A DNA stretch of 64,000 nt from Coprobacter fastidiosus (GTDB taxonomy: Bacteria > Bacteroidota > Bacteroidia > Bacteroidales > Coprobacteraceae): the NCBI RefSeq assembly GCF_030296935.1, contig NZ_AP028032.1:620001-684000 (forward strand), in the 5' to 3' direction. Shown here piece after piece: positions 36,101 to 45,462 of the stretch. Both the position numbers and the translations under genes were made by a program. Each line of letters opens with the position of its first letter. Position 1 is the first letter of the stretch. The notes below the pieces were generated by a model, which saw only the letters and a list, made by a program, of their open reading frames with translations, ran no database searches and was not told the origin of the DNA.

Positions 36101-36421
36101 ATGGAAAATCTGAAAAAGGAAGACACACTCAATAAGAAGGAGAATGATATAGTATTTACAAAAACACTGAAAGCCGGAAAAAGAATTTACTATTTAGATG
36201 TTAAGAAGAACAAAAAAGATGAATTTTTTCTAGCTATTACAGAAAGTAAAAAAATTATTTCCGGTGAAGACTGTAATCCCATAGTCCAGTTTGAAAAACA
36301 TAAAATCTTTTTATATCAAGAAGATTTCGACAAATTCACATCAGGACTTAATGAGGTAATGACATATATCAAAGATAACTCTCCAGAAAAAGATTCAGAA
36401 GAAAAAATAGAAAGTCTTTAG
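36101..36421 (+). CDS. DUF3276 family PUR-alpha-like protein
   Basis: Small PUR-type nucleic-acid-binding protein, 106 aa. The N-terminal acidic/basic stretch is followed by IVFTKTLKAGKRIYYLDVKKNKKDEFFLAITESKK and FEKHKIFLYQEDFDKFTSGLNEVM, the two halves of the single PUR repeat found in the Bacteroidota DUF3276 family. PUR repeats bind single-stranded DNA or RNA; the target here is unknown. It is monocistronic and followed by a hairpin terminator. Confidence 0.85.
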   Translation: MENLKKEDTLNKKENDIVFTKTLKAGKRIYYLDVKKNKKDEFFLAITESKKIISGEDCNPIVQFEKHKIFLYQEDFDKFTSGLNEVMTYIKDNSPEKDSEEKIESL

Positions 36422-36521
36422 TCCAATCTACAAAAGAAGAATTTTCTCTTAAAATTTTTTTATGGGGAAAAAATCTTTTCAATTTACAGATTTCAAGATA
36501 TAAAAAATTCTACTTTATACG

Positions 36522-36560
36522 AATATACTCAAGTAAAAAATTTTATTTGAGTATATTTTA
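36522..36560 (+). terminator. Terminator after the DUF3276 gene
   Basis: ATATACTCAAgTAAA pairs with TTTAtTTGAGTATAT, followed by TTTTATCTTTAT. A/T-rich stem, 100 bp past the stop. Confidence 0.6.
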
Positions 36561-36610
36561 TCTTTATATTTCTACCTCACAAAGCCAATAACAAAACAAC
36601 GTTATGTATA

Positions 36611-39436
36611 TTACAAATTAAGTTCCTTTCTTAAATATTGCGTTGTATAAGTATCTTCCGTTTTACATATTTCTTCCGGTGTACCGGTAGCAAGAACTTG
36701 TCCTCCTCCTTGTCCACCTTCAGGTCCCATATCTATAATGTAATCGGCAGACTTTATAACATCCAAATTATGTTCTATTACCAAAACCGTATTTCCTTTA
36801 TCTACTAAACGATTGAGGACATTCAACAAAACTCGAATATCTTCAAAATGTAAACCTGTGGTCGGTTCGTCCAATACATAAAGAGTTTTTCCTGTATCTT
36901 TTTTAGATAATTCGGTAGCTAACTTCACACGCTGACTCTCTCCACCCGATAACGTAGTGGACGGTTGCCCTAATTTAATATAGCCTAACCCGACATCTTG
37001 GAGGACTTTTATTTTATTTAAAATTGCCGGGATATTTTCAAAAAATTCAACGGCCTGATTAATCGTCATATCAAGAACGTCTGCAATAGATTTTCCTTTG
37101 AAACGGACTTCTAACGTTTCTCTATTATATCGTTTTCCATGACATTCCTCACAAGGGACTAATACATCCGGTAAAAAATTCATCTCAATAGTCTTATAAC
37201 CGTTTCCTCCACACACTTCGCACCGTCCTCCGGCAACATTAAAAGAAAATCTCCCCGGTTTATATCCTCGTATTTTGGCTTCCGGAAGATCAACAAAAAC
37301 ATTCCGTATATCAGAAAACACCCCCGTATAAGTTGCCGGATTCGAACGAGGCGTACGGCCTAATGGTGACTGATCAACGTTTACGATTTTATCAATATAT
37401 TCTAACCCTTCTATATTCACATAAGGAAGAGGTTCTCGTTGTGCCCGATAAAAAAGATGACTAATTATCGGTTGCAATGTGCCATTAATCAAACTCGATT
37501 TTCCACTACCGGAAACTCCCGTTACACAAATAAATTTTCCTAATGGAAATTCAACGGTCAGATTTTTCAGGTTATTTCCTGTCGCACCTTGTAAAACGAT
37601 AGATTTTCCATTCCCTTTTCTCCTCGTTTTGGGTATCGGGATTTCCATATTACCATTCAGATATGCCGCCGTCAACGTTTTTGTCTTCAACATTTCTTTC
37701 GGAGTTCCTGCAAAAACCACTTCCCCGCCAAGACGGCCGGCTCTGGGTCCCATATCTATGACATAATCTGCCTCCAGCATCATTTCCTTATCATGTTCAA
37801 CAACGATAATAGAATTTCCGGCATCCCGAAGCTGTTTCAACGAACGTATCAAACGAGTATTATCCCTCTGATGTAATCCGATACTCGGTTCGTCCAAAAT
37901 ATAAAGGACATTGACCAACTGAGACCCTATTTGTGTAGCCAAACGTATGCGTTGGCTTTCTCCTCCGGAAAGAGTTGCCGAAGCTCGATTCAAATTCAGA
38001 TACTCCAATCCGACATCTACCAAAAAATGCAGTCTGGAGCGTATTTCTTTTAAAATTTCTTTCGCAATCGCAGCCTGCTTTGAGGACATTTGCATTTCTA
38101 TCCCGTCTAACCAACAAGAAAGCTCAGAAATATCCATCTCCGCCAATTCAGCAATATTTTTTCCTTGAATACGATAATGCAAAGCCTCCTCATTTAACCT
38201 GTGACCGTTACATTGAGGACAAATAACTGTTTTTACAAACTGGCCTGCCCATTTCTGAGCCTGAGCTGTAGCCTCATTCTGCTGTTGCATCTCGATATAC
38301 TTTATCAGACCATCGAAAGTGAGAAAATAATTAGAATTTCCCAGTGATTGGTTTTTGATATTCAACCGTTCATCCGTTCCGTTCAGGATATCATCCAAAG
38401 CCTCCTCCGGAACATCTTTCAGAGGGGTCTTCAGTGTAACTCCATACTTATCGCAAATAGCCTCTATCTGCCAGAATAAAAGGGTATTTTTATATTTTCC
38501 TAACGGAACAATCCCTCCTTGATATATCGACCGATTCGGGTCAGGAATTATCTTGCTTTTATCTATAACATTGACATACCCCAATCCTTTGCACCTGGGA
38601 CATGCACCTTGCGGAGAATTAAATGAAAAATTATGCGGAGCTGGTTCACTATACGAAAGACCGGTTTTCGGATCCATCAACATACGGCTATAATGACGTA
38701 CCTCTCCAGTCTCCGCATCCAAAATCATTATCAATCCATCGCCCTGTTTCATGGCGGTTTGTACGCTTTCTTTCAGGCGTCGTTCGTCTTTTTCCGAAAC
38801 GATCAATTTATCTACCACCAGCTCTACACTATGGTTTTTATAACGATCGAGCTTCATTCCGCGTAAAATTTCGCGTAATTCTCCGTCGACACGAACTGTC
38901 AAATATCCTTTTTTACGAACCTGTTCAAAAAGTTCTTTATAATGACCTTTACGATTTCTCACCAATGGCGCTAAAACATAAGTTTTCCGTCCTTTATATC
39001 TATCAAGAATCAAAGCTAAAATCTGCTCTTCGGTATATTTGACCATCTTTTCTCCTGAGATATAAGAGTAAGCCTCTCCTGCCCGAGCGTATAAAAGCCT
39101 TAAAAAATCATAGATCTCCGTTGTTGTTCCTACCGTAGAGCGAGGATTTTTATTCGTTGTTTTCTGTTCTATGGATATCACCGGACTCAATCCGGTTATT
39201 TTATCGACATCCGGGCGTTCCATATTCCCCAAAAAATTACGGGCATAAGCCGAAAACGTCTCAATATAACGACGTTGGCCTTCGGCAAATATAGTATCAA
39301 ATGCCAATGAAGATTTCCCACTTCCGCTTAATCCGGTAATGATAGTAAAACTGTTACGAGGTATTTCAACATCTATATTCTTAAGATTGTGTACCCGAGC
39401 CCCGAGCACTTCTATTTTATCGTCTTTCTTTATCAT
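36611..39436 (-). CDS. uvrA: Excinuclease ABC subunit A
   Basis: DNA-damage recognition ATPase of nucleotide excision repair, 941 aa. Two ABC ATPase halves: first Walker A GLSGSGKSS near residue 34, second GVSGSGKSSL near 643. Zinc finger motifs CPRCKGLGY, CPQCNGHRL and CEVCGGNGYKTIEMNF...CEECHGKR are present, as are two LSGGESQR signature motifs and the two GLH Q-loop/H-switch regions. Length and motifs are normal. It lies 49 bp downstream of a lytic transglycosylase on the same strand. Confidence 0.98.
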   Translation of the reverse strand: MIKKDDKIEVLGARVHNLKNIDVEIPRNSFTIITGLSGSGKSSLAFDTIFAEGQRRYIETFSAYARNFLGNMERPDVDKITGLSPVISIEQKTTNKNPRSTVGTTTEIYDFLRLLYARAGEAYSYISGEKMVKYTEEQILALILDRYKGRKTYVLAPLVRNRKGHYKELFEQVRKKGYLTVRVDGELREILRGMKLDRYKNHSVELVVDKLIVSEKDERRLKESVQTAMKQGDGLIMILDAETGEVRHYSRMLMDPKTGLSYSEPAPHNFSFNSPQGACPRCKGLGYVNVIDKSKIIPDPNRSIYQGGIVPLGKYKNTLLFWQIEAICDKYGVTLKTPLKDVPEEALDDILNGTDERLNIKNQSLGNSNYFLTFDGLIKYIEMQQQNEATAQAQKWAGQFVKTVICPQCNGHRLNEEALHYRIQGKNIAELAEMDISELSCWLDGIEMQMSSKQAAIAKEILKEIRSRLHFLVDVGLEYLNLNRASATLSGGESQRIRLATQIGSQLVNVLYILDEPSIGLHQRDNTRLIRSLKQLRDAGNSIIVVEHDKEMMLEADYVIDMGPRAGRLGGEVVFAGTPKEMLKTKTLTAAYLNGNMEIPIPKTRRKGNGKSIVLQGATGNNLKNLTVEFPLGKFICVTGVSGSGKSSLINGTLQPIISHLFYRAQREPLPYVNIEGLEYIDKIVNVDQSPLGRTPRSNPATYTGVFSDIRNVFVDLPEAKIRGYKPGRFSFNVAGGRCEVCGGNGYKTIEMNFLPDVLVPCEECHGKRYNRETLEVRFKGKSIADVLDMTINQAVEFFENIPAILNKIKVLQDVGLGYIKLGQPSTTLSGGESQRVKLATELSKKDTGKTLYVLDEPTTGLHFEDIRVLLNVLNRLVDKGNTVLVIEHNLDVIKSADYIIDMGPEGGQGGGQVLATGTPEEICKTEDTYTTQYLRKELNL

Positions 39437-39485
39437 TTTTTACTACAAATCATTTAAAATCAGCAAATGAAATAGCCTGATAATA

Positions 39486-40448
39486 TCAGTCTATTGTCCA
39501 TTTTTTATTATATACCGGTATCTGACGTGTACTATAATATAGATCTTTCTTTTCCGGAATCAGTATTTTATATGTTTTCCCGTTTTTATTCGGAAGGCTG
39601 CGATCTCTCAACCATGAATTAAATTCTTTTAATTGAGCATAGGTAATACCATGATTTTTTGCAAATGTAGCAAGATCCTCAATCGGCGTATTTACCATTA
39701 TTTCTCGCACACGCACCGGATGGTATAACTGGTGCTTTCTTACGGCAAATCCAAACCGATACGGGTCTTCGAGAATTTCTTTCAATACCAACGCCCGAAA
39801 AACGTATCTGGAGGTTTCTTCATTTAACCAAAGATCAAATGAAGAATCGTGTTGTTGCTTCACCAGTTCTTTCGAAATTCTCCCCATTCCTGCATTATAA
39901 GAGGCCGCAACAGTAGTCCAACTACCATATTTGGCATAAGCCGATTTCAGATAACGACAAGCCGCCTCTGTTGACTTTTCGATATTAAACCGTTCATCGA
40001 CATAATCGTTCACCTCGAGTCCTGCTTCTTTTGCTGTAGAAGGTAACAGTTGCCACAGTCCCGCAGCTTTTGCAGGAGAAACTGCACGAGGATTTAAATA
40101 ACTCTCAATAGCTGCTAAATAAATGAAATCCTCAGGAATACCGTTCTTTTTAAGAATTGGTTCGATAAGGGGAAAATAACGATTAGCCCGTTTTAAAATC
40201 AAGAGCGTATTCGAATGCATATAACAAAAACTTGTCAGCTCCCGATCATACCGTTCTCTCATATCGAATCTGTCCAAATCAACTCTCTCGCCTCCCCACT
40301 CTACTTTTGCAGGAAAATCCGGTATAATATTAACGATAAGAGATGATGTAAGCAGATCTTTTTGCGGAGTTTTAAAAGAAACGATTGATAATATCGTCAA
40401 TAGTGGCATAATCGCAACTATCGACATGTAAATATACTTTTTTTTCAT
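39486..40448 (-). CDS. Lytic transglycosylase (MltD-like, SLT domain)
   Basis: Murein-degrading enzyme, 320 aa from the ATG at 40448 (a TTG 12 bases upstream is a less likely start). After an N-terminal signal or anchor (YIYMSIVAIMPLLTILSIV), the SLT domain runs from about residue 95: catalytic Glu in AAIESYLNPRAVSPAKAAGLWQLLPSTAKEAGL, then AACRYLKSAYAKYGSWTTVAASYNAGMGR. A LysM-like end (IEDLATFAKNHGITYAQLKEFNSWLRDRSLP) suggests peptidoglycan binding. Follows the T9SS type-B protein gene on the same strand by 66 bp. Confidence 0.92.
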   Translation of the reverse strand: MKKKYIYMSIVAIMPLLTILSIVSFKTPQKDLLTSSLIVNIIPDFPAKVEWGGERVDLDRFDMRERYDRELTSFCYMHSNTLLILKRANRYFPLIEPILKKNGIPEDFIYLAAIESYLNPRAVSPAKAAGLWQLLPSTAKEAGLEVNDYVDERFNIEKSTEAACRYLKSAYAKYGSWTTVAASYNAGMGRISKELVKQQHDSSFDLWLNEETSRYVFRALVLKEILEDPYRFGFAVRKHQLYHPVRVREIMVNTPIEDLATFAKNHGITYAQLKEFNSWLRDRSLPNKNGKTYKILIPEKKDLYYSTRQIPVYNKKWTID

Positions 40449-40514
40449 TTTTTTACCCAATATACCCGGTTCTAAAAACCTATTTAAATTTTTCGATGAG
40501 GAAAGAAACAGACT

Positions 40515-41807
40515 CTAATTACGAGGTCTTAAAATATTTATATTCCCCTTTAATTTATAATTCTGGTTATCAGCTCCTTTTGCTTCTATAATATAATAGT
40601 AAACTCCGGGTGGGACTAATTTCCCTTTATACTTTCCATCCCAACCTTGTGCCGGGTCACTAAAACGGAAAATTTCAACTCCCCATCGATTAAATATCCA
40701 ACACTTAAACTGAACTATCGATTTATAGGCGACTTTCCACTCGTCATTCACACCGGGACTTGTTCCGGGAGAAAAAATATTCGGAGCTTCAAGGCGAGAC
40801 TCGCCTACCGTTATAGTAAAAGAGGTATCTCTGCTGCAATATGAATTGGTCGCTTTAAGCCGGACATAAGTCGTTCCCTCATCCTTGAACGTGTATCGCA
40901 ATATTTTATCCGGATATATAGCATCTACAATAGGATCATCCACCTCACTCGGATTCTCCTGCATAAACTCCCATGCATAATAATTATCTCCGCTTACATA
41001 AGCTTTAAATTCCATTTCTACAGGAGCTGAACCACCGAAAGATCCATCTTCCGGAGCTGTATTCCATTCATTTTTTGCATCTCTTAATTGTTGAGAAACT
41101 ACAGCTTTCATTAAAATTGCCCGAGGTTCATATTCATCAGATGTAGAAAACGTTTTTATAGCACCGTTCCAACCTTTATACGGAATAGAATCGATCACTG
41201 TAAACAGCGTTTTTTCATACGGTGCTGGAGCATACAAACTGACGGTTTCCCCACTCTTTGAAACAAGACCTTGTACCGTATCTTCTACCATTTTCAAATC
41301 TTTCAATGTGTCATCCCATTTCCAAGTTTTATAAGCGACTGCACGATTTACTCCTTTCCATTTCCCATTGACTGTATAATAGGCAATATCAAGACCCGTT
41401 CCGGCCAAACGAACATCTTCACACTGATTAGCATACTCCTCATCCGCATACAAAGAAGATACTTCTTTATAAGTCGATAACCAAAGATAAATAGAAGCAT
41501 CTCCTTGTTCGATGACATACCCATAATCTTTCTCTGCAGATGAATACGTCAAAGAATTTCCGTTAGAAATAGGAGTTTTATTATTTATCCCCGTACGATC
41601 AAATCTATACCAATTGACAGGTGATCCCGATGTAGAATTAAACCGAATCGTAGCCTGTGACGATGAAGGGATTACAAAAACATAATCTAACCCTGTCTCC
41701 GATTTATTTACTCCTGTCCAACGATAAGCTCCGTCAACTTCTACAGTTTGCGCATATAAAAGAGATACGAAGAATATATATAACGATAAAATACAGAATC
41801 TTTTCAT
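40515..41807 (-). CDS. Secreted protein with T9SS type B (gliding-motility) sorting domain
   Basis: Exported protein, 430 aa from the ATG at 41807 (signal peptide MKRFCILSLYIFFVSLLYAQ). The middle contains Ig- or PKD-like strands with GEGTTYVRLKATNSYCSRD-like repeats. The last 85 residues (NIFSPGTSPGVNDEWKV, FKCWIFNRWGVEIFRFSDPAQGWDGKYKG, PPGVYYYIIEAKG) form the gliding-motility-associated C-terminal domain (type B sorting signal), which sends proteins through the type IX system. Function of the N-terminal part is not recognised. Neighbours are a lytic transglycosylase downstream and a divergent LysM/PBP gene upstream. Confidence 0.85.
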   Translation of the reverse strand: MKRFCILSLYIFFVSLLYAQTVEVDGAYRWTGVNKSETGLDYVFVIPSSSQATIRFNSTSGSPVNWYRFDRTGINNKTPISNGNSLTYSSAEKDYGYVIEQGDASIYLWLSTYKEVSSLYADEEYANQCEDVRLAGTGLDIAYYTVNGKWKGVNRAVAYKTWKWDDTLKDLKMVEDTVQGLVSKSGETVSLYAPAPYEKTLFTVIDSIPYKGWNGAIKTFSTSDEYEPRAILMKAVVSQQLRDAKNEWNTAPEDGSFGGSAPVEMEFKAYVSGDNYYAWEFMQENPSEVDDPIVDAIYPDKILRYTFKDEGTTYVRLKATNSYCSRDTSFTITVGESRLEAPNIFSPGTSPGVNDEWKVAYKSIVQFKCWIFNRWGVEIFRFSDPAQGWDGKYKGKLVPPGVYYYIIEAKGADNQNYKLKGNINILRPRN

Positions 41808-41834
41808 CTCCAACTCTCCATAATAGTTAATCGT

Positions 41835-41842
41835 CAAAGATA
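41835..41842 (-). promoter_or_regulatory. -7 box for the type-B T9SS protein gene
   Basis: CAAAGATA on plus is TATCTTTG on minus, 27 bp upstream of the ATG; no clear -33 element. Confidence 0.5.
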
Positions 41843-41891
41843 CGGCATTTCAAAGAAAGAAATAAATAAAAAATCAAAAAAGGATTATACA

Positions 41892-42030
41892 AGCCTGTTC
41901 AAATTTTCCGGTAAAAGGGTCTCTCTGCCTCTTTAAGTTCATTATTCTATTTTTGCATGTCACAAGATGGAATCAAAAAAATATCCTCAAAATAGCTGTC
42001 AAAAATATCTGAACAAAACTTAAACAGACT
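41892..42030. repeat. Dispersed short element, copy 3 (best preserved, 139 bp)
   Basis: Left end AGCCTGTTCAAATTTT at 41892-41907; right end AAAACTTAAACAGACT at 42015-42030, whose complement is AGTCTGTTTAAGTTTT, so 13 of 16 positions match as an inverted repeat. No coding capacity. It resembles a MITE. Confidence 0.55.
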
Positions 42031-42058
42031 CTCATAATCATGAAGTTTTTCTAAGACA

Positions 42059-42089
42059 TTGCCACAACAAGGAAAATTTTATACCTTTG
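42059..42089 (+). promoter_or_regulatory. Promoter of the LysM/PBP1 operon
   Basis: TTG at 42059-42061, 20-bp spacer, TACCTTTG at 42082-42089. Predicted leader about 45 nt. Confidence 0.7.
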
Positions 42090-42139
42090 TTTTTCATATA
42101 TCATATACGGATAACAATAAAAACAAATAAGCTGATCGC

Positions 42140-44104
42140 ATGATTCTAAAAAAAATATCTTTCTTACTTTTCATTTTTTTTATCGGATATTTATCATTGC
42201 ATGCCGATAATTTCCCGCAAAAATCGATAGACGGTAAAGGGTTTTACTTATATAAAGTAAATCGTGCAGAAGGATTTTATTCTATTTGCAAAAAATTCGA
42301 TGTCTCTAAAGAGGAAATCATACAATTCAATCCGTCGGCTAAATACGGATTAAAAAGCGGGCAAGAATTACTGATTCCGATTAAAGGTGTAAAAGTTGCT
42401 ATTCAAGAAACAGAATCGCCATATTTCGTTCATACCGTATCTGCAGGAGAAACGCTATATGCAATATCCCGCATGTACCATATCAGTACAGACTCCATAG
42501 TAGCTTTAAACCCGGGATCGGAAAAGGGAATACAAATAGGAACAAAATTAAAGATTCCTCAAATTAACTCGAATACATCGTCCGATTCTTCAATATCCAA
42601 TAATACTCGAAACCAATATATTTTCCACACGATTGCTCCTAAAGAGACATTATTTTCCGTTTCCCGAAAATATGGCATTTCCGTAGAATCCGTATTAAAA
42701 CAAAATCCCGGGCTATCACCTTCGAACTTCTCAATCGGGAAAGTTATACGAATTATCCCTGAACAAAATAATGAAAGGGTTCAAAAAAACAATGGTCCTA
42801 AAACTTTTTTATACACAGTAAAGAAAAAAGAGACTTTGTACAGTATCGCTCAACAATTCGACATTACAATAGACGATATCAGGGCTTGTAATCCGGGAAT
42901 CGGAGAGCTCAAAAAAAACGATACGATAAATATTCCGGTAAAAGAATCTCCGACCGATATTTCTCAAGCCTTAACTCACGAAGATATTAATCAAATATAC
43001 AATGATCTTTATTCAATAGAAAAAGACGGAAAAATCAACGTTGCCGTCTTACTTCCTTTTATGCTTTCCCAAAAAGAAGATGCCAGATCGGCTCTTTATC
43101 TTGAATATTATCAGGGATTTCTTTTGGCTGTGGACAGCTTGAAAAAACGGGAAACATCTATTAATGTATATGCTTATGACACAGAAGGGAAAAGTTCTAC
43201 CCTCGACAATATCCTGTCAAAACCCGAAATGAAATCGATTGATTTGATTATCGGCCCTGCCGATAATAACCTGATACAGAAAACAGCAGAATTTGCACTC
43301 AAAAACGAGATCAACATGGTAAATGCATTTTCTCTGAAAAATGACGAAGCAAACCACAACGCCCATGTTTTACAAACAAATATACCGCACTCCTATCTAT
43401 ATGCTGAGGCTGCAACCGAATTGGTACGTCAATTCGGAAACAAGCAAGTCATATTTTTACTTGACGATAACAATGCGGATGAAAAGAAAGATTTCATCAA
43501 CTCTGTAAAAGCGGAATTGCGACATAAAAATATTCAATCCAAAGATCTTCATATTGCTTCAGATCCTGAACTTACAATGCTGAACAGCTCCTTACCGGAA
43601 AACTCCGATATTCTTATTATCAGCAATTCTTCTACAAAAAATTCTGTCGGTAAAATCATTGCACCATTGACCAAGTTGAAAGATGATCGTGCCGATCTTT
43701 CTATTACGTTGTTCGGATATCCCGAATGGCAGACATATACAAAAGAGTATCTGAATAATTTTCATAAACTAAATACGGTTATATTTACTCGATTTTACAC
43801 AAATCCGACAGATTATGACTGGAAAGAATTCCAAAAGAAATTTTATTTCTGGTATAACAAAGATATGATCAATGCCAACCCCAAATACGGATTATTAGGA
43901 TTTGATACGGGTATGTATTTTTTGAGTGTATTAAAACAATACGGAAAAAATTTTGAAAACCATCTTAACCAAGTAGAGTCTTCAAGTATACAAACCGACT
44001 TTAAATTCCAGAGAATCAATAATTGGAGCGGATTTATAAACAAAAGTTTCTATTTTGTCTACTTTAAGCCTTCATATATTATTGAGAAACGGGTAATAAG
44101 ATAA
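42140..44104 (+). CDS. LysM and periplasmic-binding (PBP1/LpoA-like) domain protein
   Basis: Cell-envelope protein, 654 aa, with a signal peptide (MILKKISFLLFIFFIGYLSLHA). Four LysM-type peptidoglycan-binding repeats follow, around residues 36-80, 93-138, 155-205 and 220-270, for example YTVKKKETLYSIAQQFDITIDDI. The C-terminal half (from about 295) is a type I periplasmic-binding fold: INVAVLLPFM, YYQGFLLAVDSLK, DLIIGPADNNLIQKTAEFA, ITLFGYPEWQTY. The architecture recalls LpoA-like activators of peptidoglycan synthases, but this is inference. Its stop is 4 bp before the next gene, so the two are an operon. Confidence 0.88.
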   Translation: MILKKISFLLFIFFIGYLSLHADNFPQKSIDGKGFYLYKVNRAEGFYSICKKFDVSKEEIIQFNPSAKYGLKSGQELLIPIKGVKVAIQETESPYFVHTVSAGETLYAISRMYHISTDSIVALNPGSEKGIQIGTKLKIPQINSNTSSDSSISNNTRNQYIFHTIAPKETLFSVSRKYGISVESVLKQNPGLSPSNFSIGKVIRIIPEQNNERVQKNNGPKTFLYTVKKKETLYSIAQQFDITIDDIRACNPGIGELKKNDTINIPVKESPTDISQALTHEDINQIYNDLYSIEKDGKINVAVLLPFMLSQKEDARSALYLEYYQGFLLAVDSLKKRETSINVYAYDTEGKSSTLDNILSKPEMKSIDLIIGPADNNLIQKTAEFALKNEINMVNAFSLKNDEANHNAHVLQTNIPHSYLYAEAATELVRQFGNKQVIFLLDDNNADEKKDFINSVKAELRHKNIQSKDLHIASDPELTMLNSSLPENSDILIISNSSTKNSVGKIIAPLTKLKDDRADLSITLFGYPEWQTYTKEYLNNFHKLNTVIFTRFYTNPTDYDWKEFQKKFYFWYNKDMINANPKYGLLGFDTGMYFLSVLKQYGKNFENHLNQVESSSIQTDFKFQRINNWSGFINKSFYFVYFKPSYIIEKRVIR

Positions 44105-44108
44105 AAGC

Positions 44109-44780
44109 ATGAAAAAGATCATCATAAGCAGTTGTATTTTGCTTTTCTGTATCGCCACGATTTCGGCACAAAGGAATTACAAACGTGAATTTGCTGTCGG
44201 TGCGAAATTCGGAACTACTTTTTCACGAGTAACTCTCCGTCCGAGTGTGCGACAAAATTATGAAATGGGCTATATGGGAGGAATATCCGCACGATATATC
44301 GAAGAAAAATACTTCGGTTTTATTGTCGAATTAAATTTTACTCAGCATGGATGGAAAGAGAATTTCAGCGATGAAGGAGATTATAGTTATAGCCGAAAAC
44401 TAAATTATATCGAACTACCATTCATGACTCATATCTTTTTTGGAAACAAAGTTTTTCGCGGATTTGTAAACTTAGGACCGCAAGTAGGTTTTCTTATATC
44501 GGATAAAGAAATAAGCAGTTTCAATTTGAAAGAACTTCCACAATTTTCTCAAACATGGGAATCTACACAATACAACATGCCCATTGCACATAAATTTGAT
44601 TACGGCATTTGCGGAGGAGCAGGAATCGAGATCAAAGCCAAGAAAAACAGTTTCATCCTCGAAGGGCGATACTATTTCGGGTTAGGAGACTTTTTCAAAA
44701 ATCGTAAAGTCGATTATTTCTCGGCATCATCTAATCAGACTATTTCCGTTGCATTGTCCTATATGTTCAACCTGAAATAA
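44109..44780 (+). CDS. PorT-like outer membrane beta-barrel protein
   Basis: Outer-membrane eight-strand-type barrel, 223 aa, signal peptide MKKIIISSCILLFCIATISAQ. The strands (FAVGAKFGTTFSRV, GYMGGISARYIEEKYFGFIVELNFTQHGW, YIELPFMTHIFFG, FVNLGPQVGFLI, ILEGRYYFGLGDFF, TISVALSYMFNLK) match the generic PorT/OMP_b-brl_2 family of Bacteroidota. Whether it is the true T9SS component PorT is not shown by sequence here. Translationally close to the LysM/PBP gene; a GNAT gene follows after 22 bp. Confidence 0.82.
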   Translation: MKKIIISSCILLFCIATISAQRNYKREFAVGAKFGTTFSRVTLRPSVRQNYEMGYMGGISARYIEEKYFGFIVELNFTQHGWKENFSDEGDYSYSRKLNYIELPFMTHIFFGNKVFRGFVNLGPQVGFLISDKEISSFNLKELPQFSQTWESTQYNMPIAHKFDYGICGGAGIEIKAKKNSFILEGRYYFGLGDFFKNRKVDYFSASSNQTISVALSYMFNLK

Positions 44781-44802
44781 CAACCGTTGTCTTTCGTTTC
44801 TA

Positions 44803-45324
44803 ATGAAAAGTATCATCATAAATAACCAGTCTCACGTATCCTATTCTGAATTTAAGAGCTTATATTCAAGCAGTTTTCCAATTTTCGAACAGAGAACTGA
44901 AGAACAACAAAAGATCGCTTTTTTACATCCTCAATACCATCTAATTGCTTACGCCGAAGGAAACAAATTTATCGGCTTCATTTCTTATTGGGAATTTCCT
45001 GCCTACATATACATCGAACATTTTGCCGTGAACCAATCATTAAGAGGGAACGGTATAGGCAGCAACCTTTTAAACAAGTTTATTGGGGAACATTCCAAAA
45101 TCATCATACTGGAAATCGATCCCATCACAGACAAGATTTCTACTGCACGATTAAGATTTTATCAAAAATGCGGATTCTTCACCAATGATTACCATCATAT
45201 TCACCCGGCATACAGAAAAGAATTTGAAGGACATTCTTTAATAGTTTTATCGACAAAAAGAATGATAACAAAAACCGAATACGATTTATTTCATAATGAT
45301 CTGAAAACTGTAGTAATGAAATAG
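44803..45324 (+). CDS. GNAT family N-acetyltransferase
   Basis: Predicted acetyltransferase, 173 aa. FIGFISYWEFPAYIYIEHFAVNQSLRGNGIGSNLLNKFI contains the acetyl-CoA pyrophosphate loop (R-G-N-G-I-G) and the beta-bulge; STARLRFYQKCGFFTNDYHHIHPAYRKE is motif B. Substrate unknown. It is the last gene of a plus-strand run after the LysM/PBP and barrel genes; it may be co-transcribed with them (22-bp gap). Confidence 0.85.
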   Translation: MKSIIINNQSHVSYSEFKSLYSSSFPIFEQRTEEQQKIAFLHPQYHLIAYAEGNKFIGFISYWEFPAYIYIEHFAVNQSLRGNGIGSNLLNKFIGEHSKIIILEIDPITDKISTARLRFYQKCGFFTNDYHHIHPAYRKEFEGHSLIVLSTKRMITKTEYDLFHNDLKTVVMK

Positions 45325-45400
45325 AAGTTATTTTGAGGGATAAAAGTAAAACCGATCATTACAAAATGCGATCATCTATTTGAATAATAAAAATAAATAC

Positions 45401-45431
45401 AAGAGACTATTTCAAAACGAAACAGTCTCTT
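45401..45431 (-). terminator. Terminator of the gltB-gltD-asnB operon
   Basis: AAGAGACT (45401-45408) pairs with AGTCTCTT (45424-45431), extended inward by TTTC/GAAA; A-rich DNA on the plus strand gives a T-rich end in the minus transcript. It begins 32 bp past asnB. Confidence 0.75.
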
Positions 45432-45462
45432 GATACCATCCAACTATAAATATTGAAAGAGC

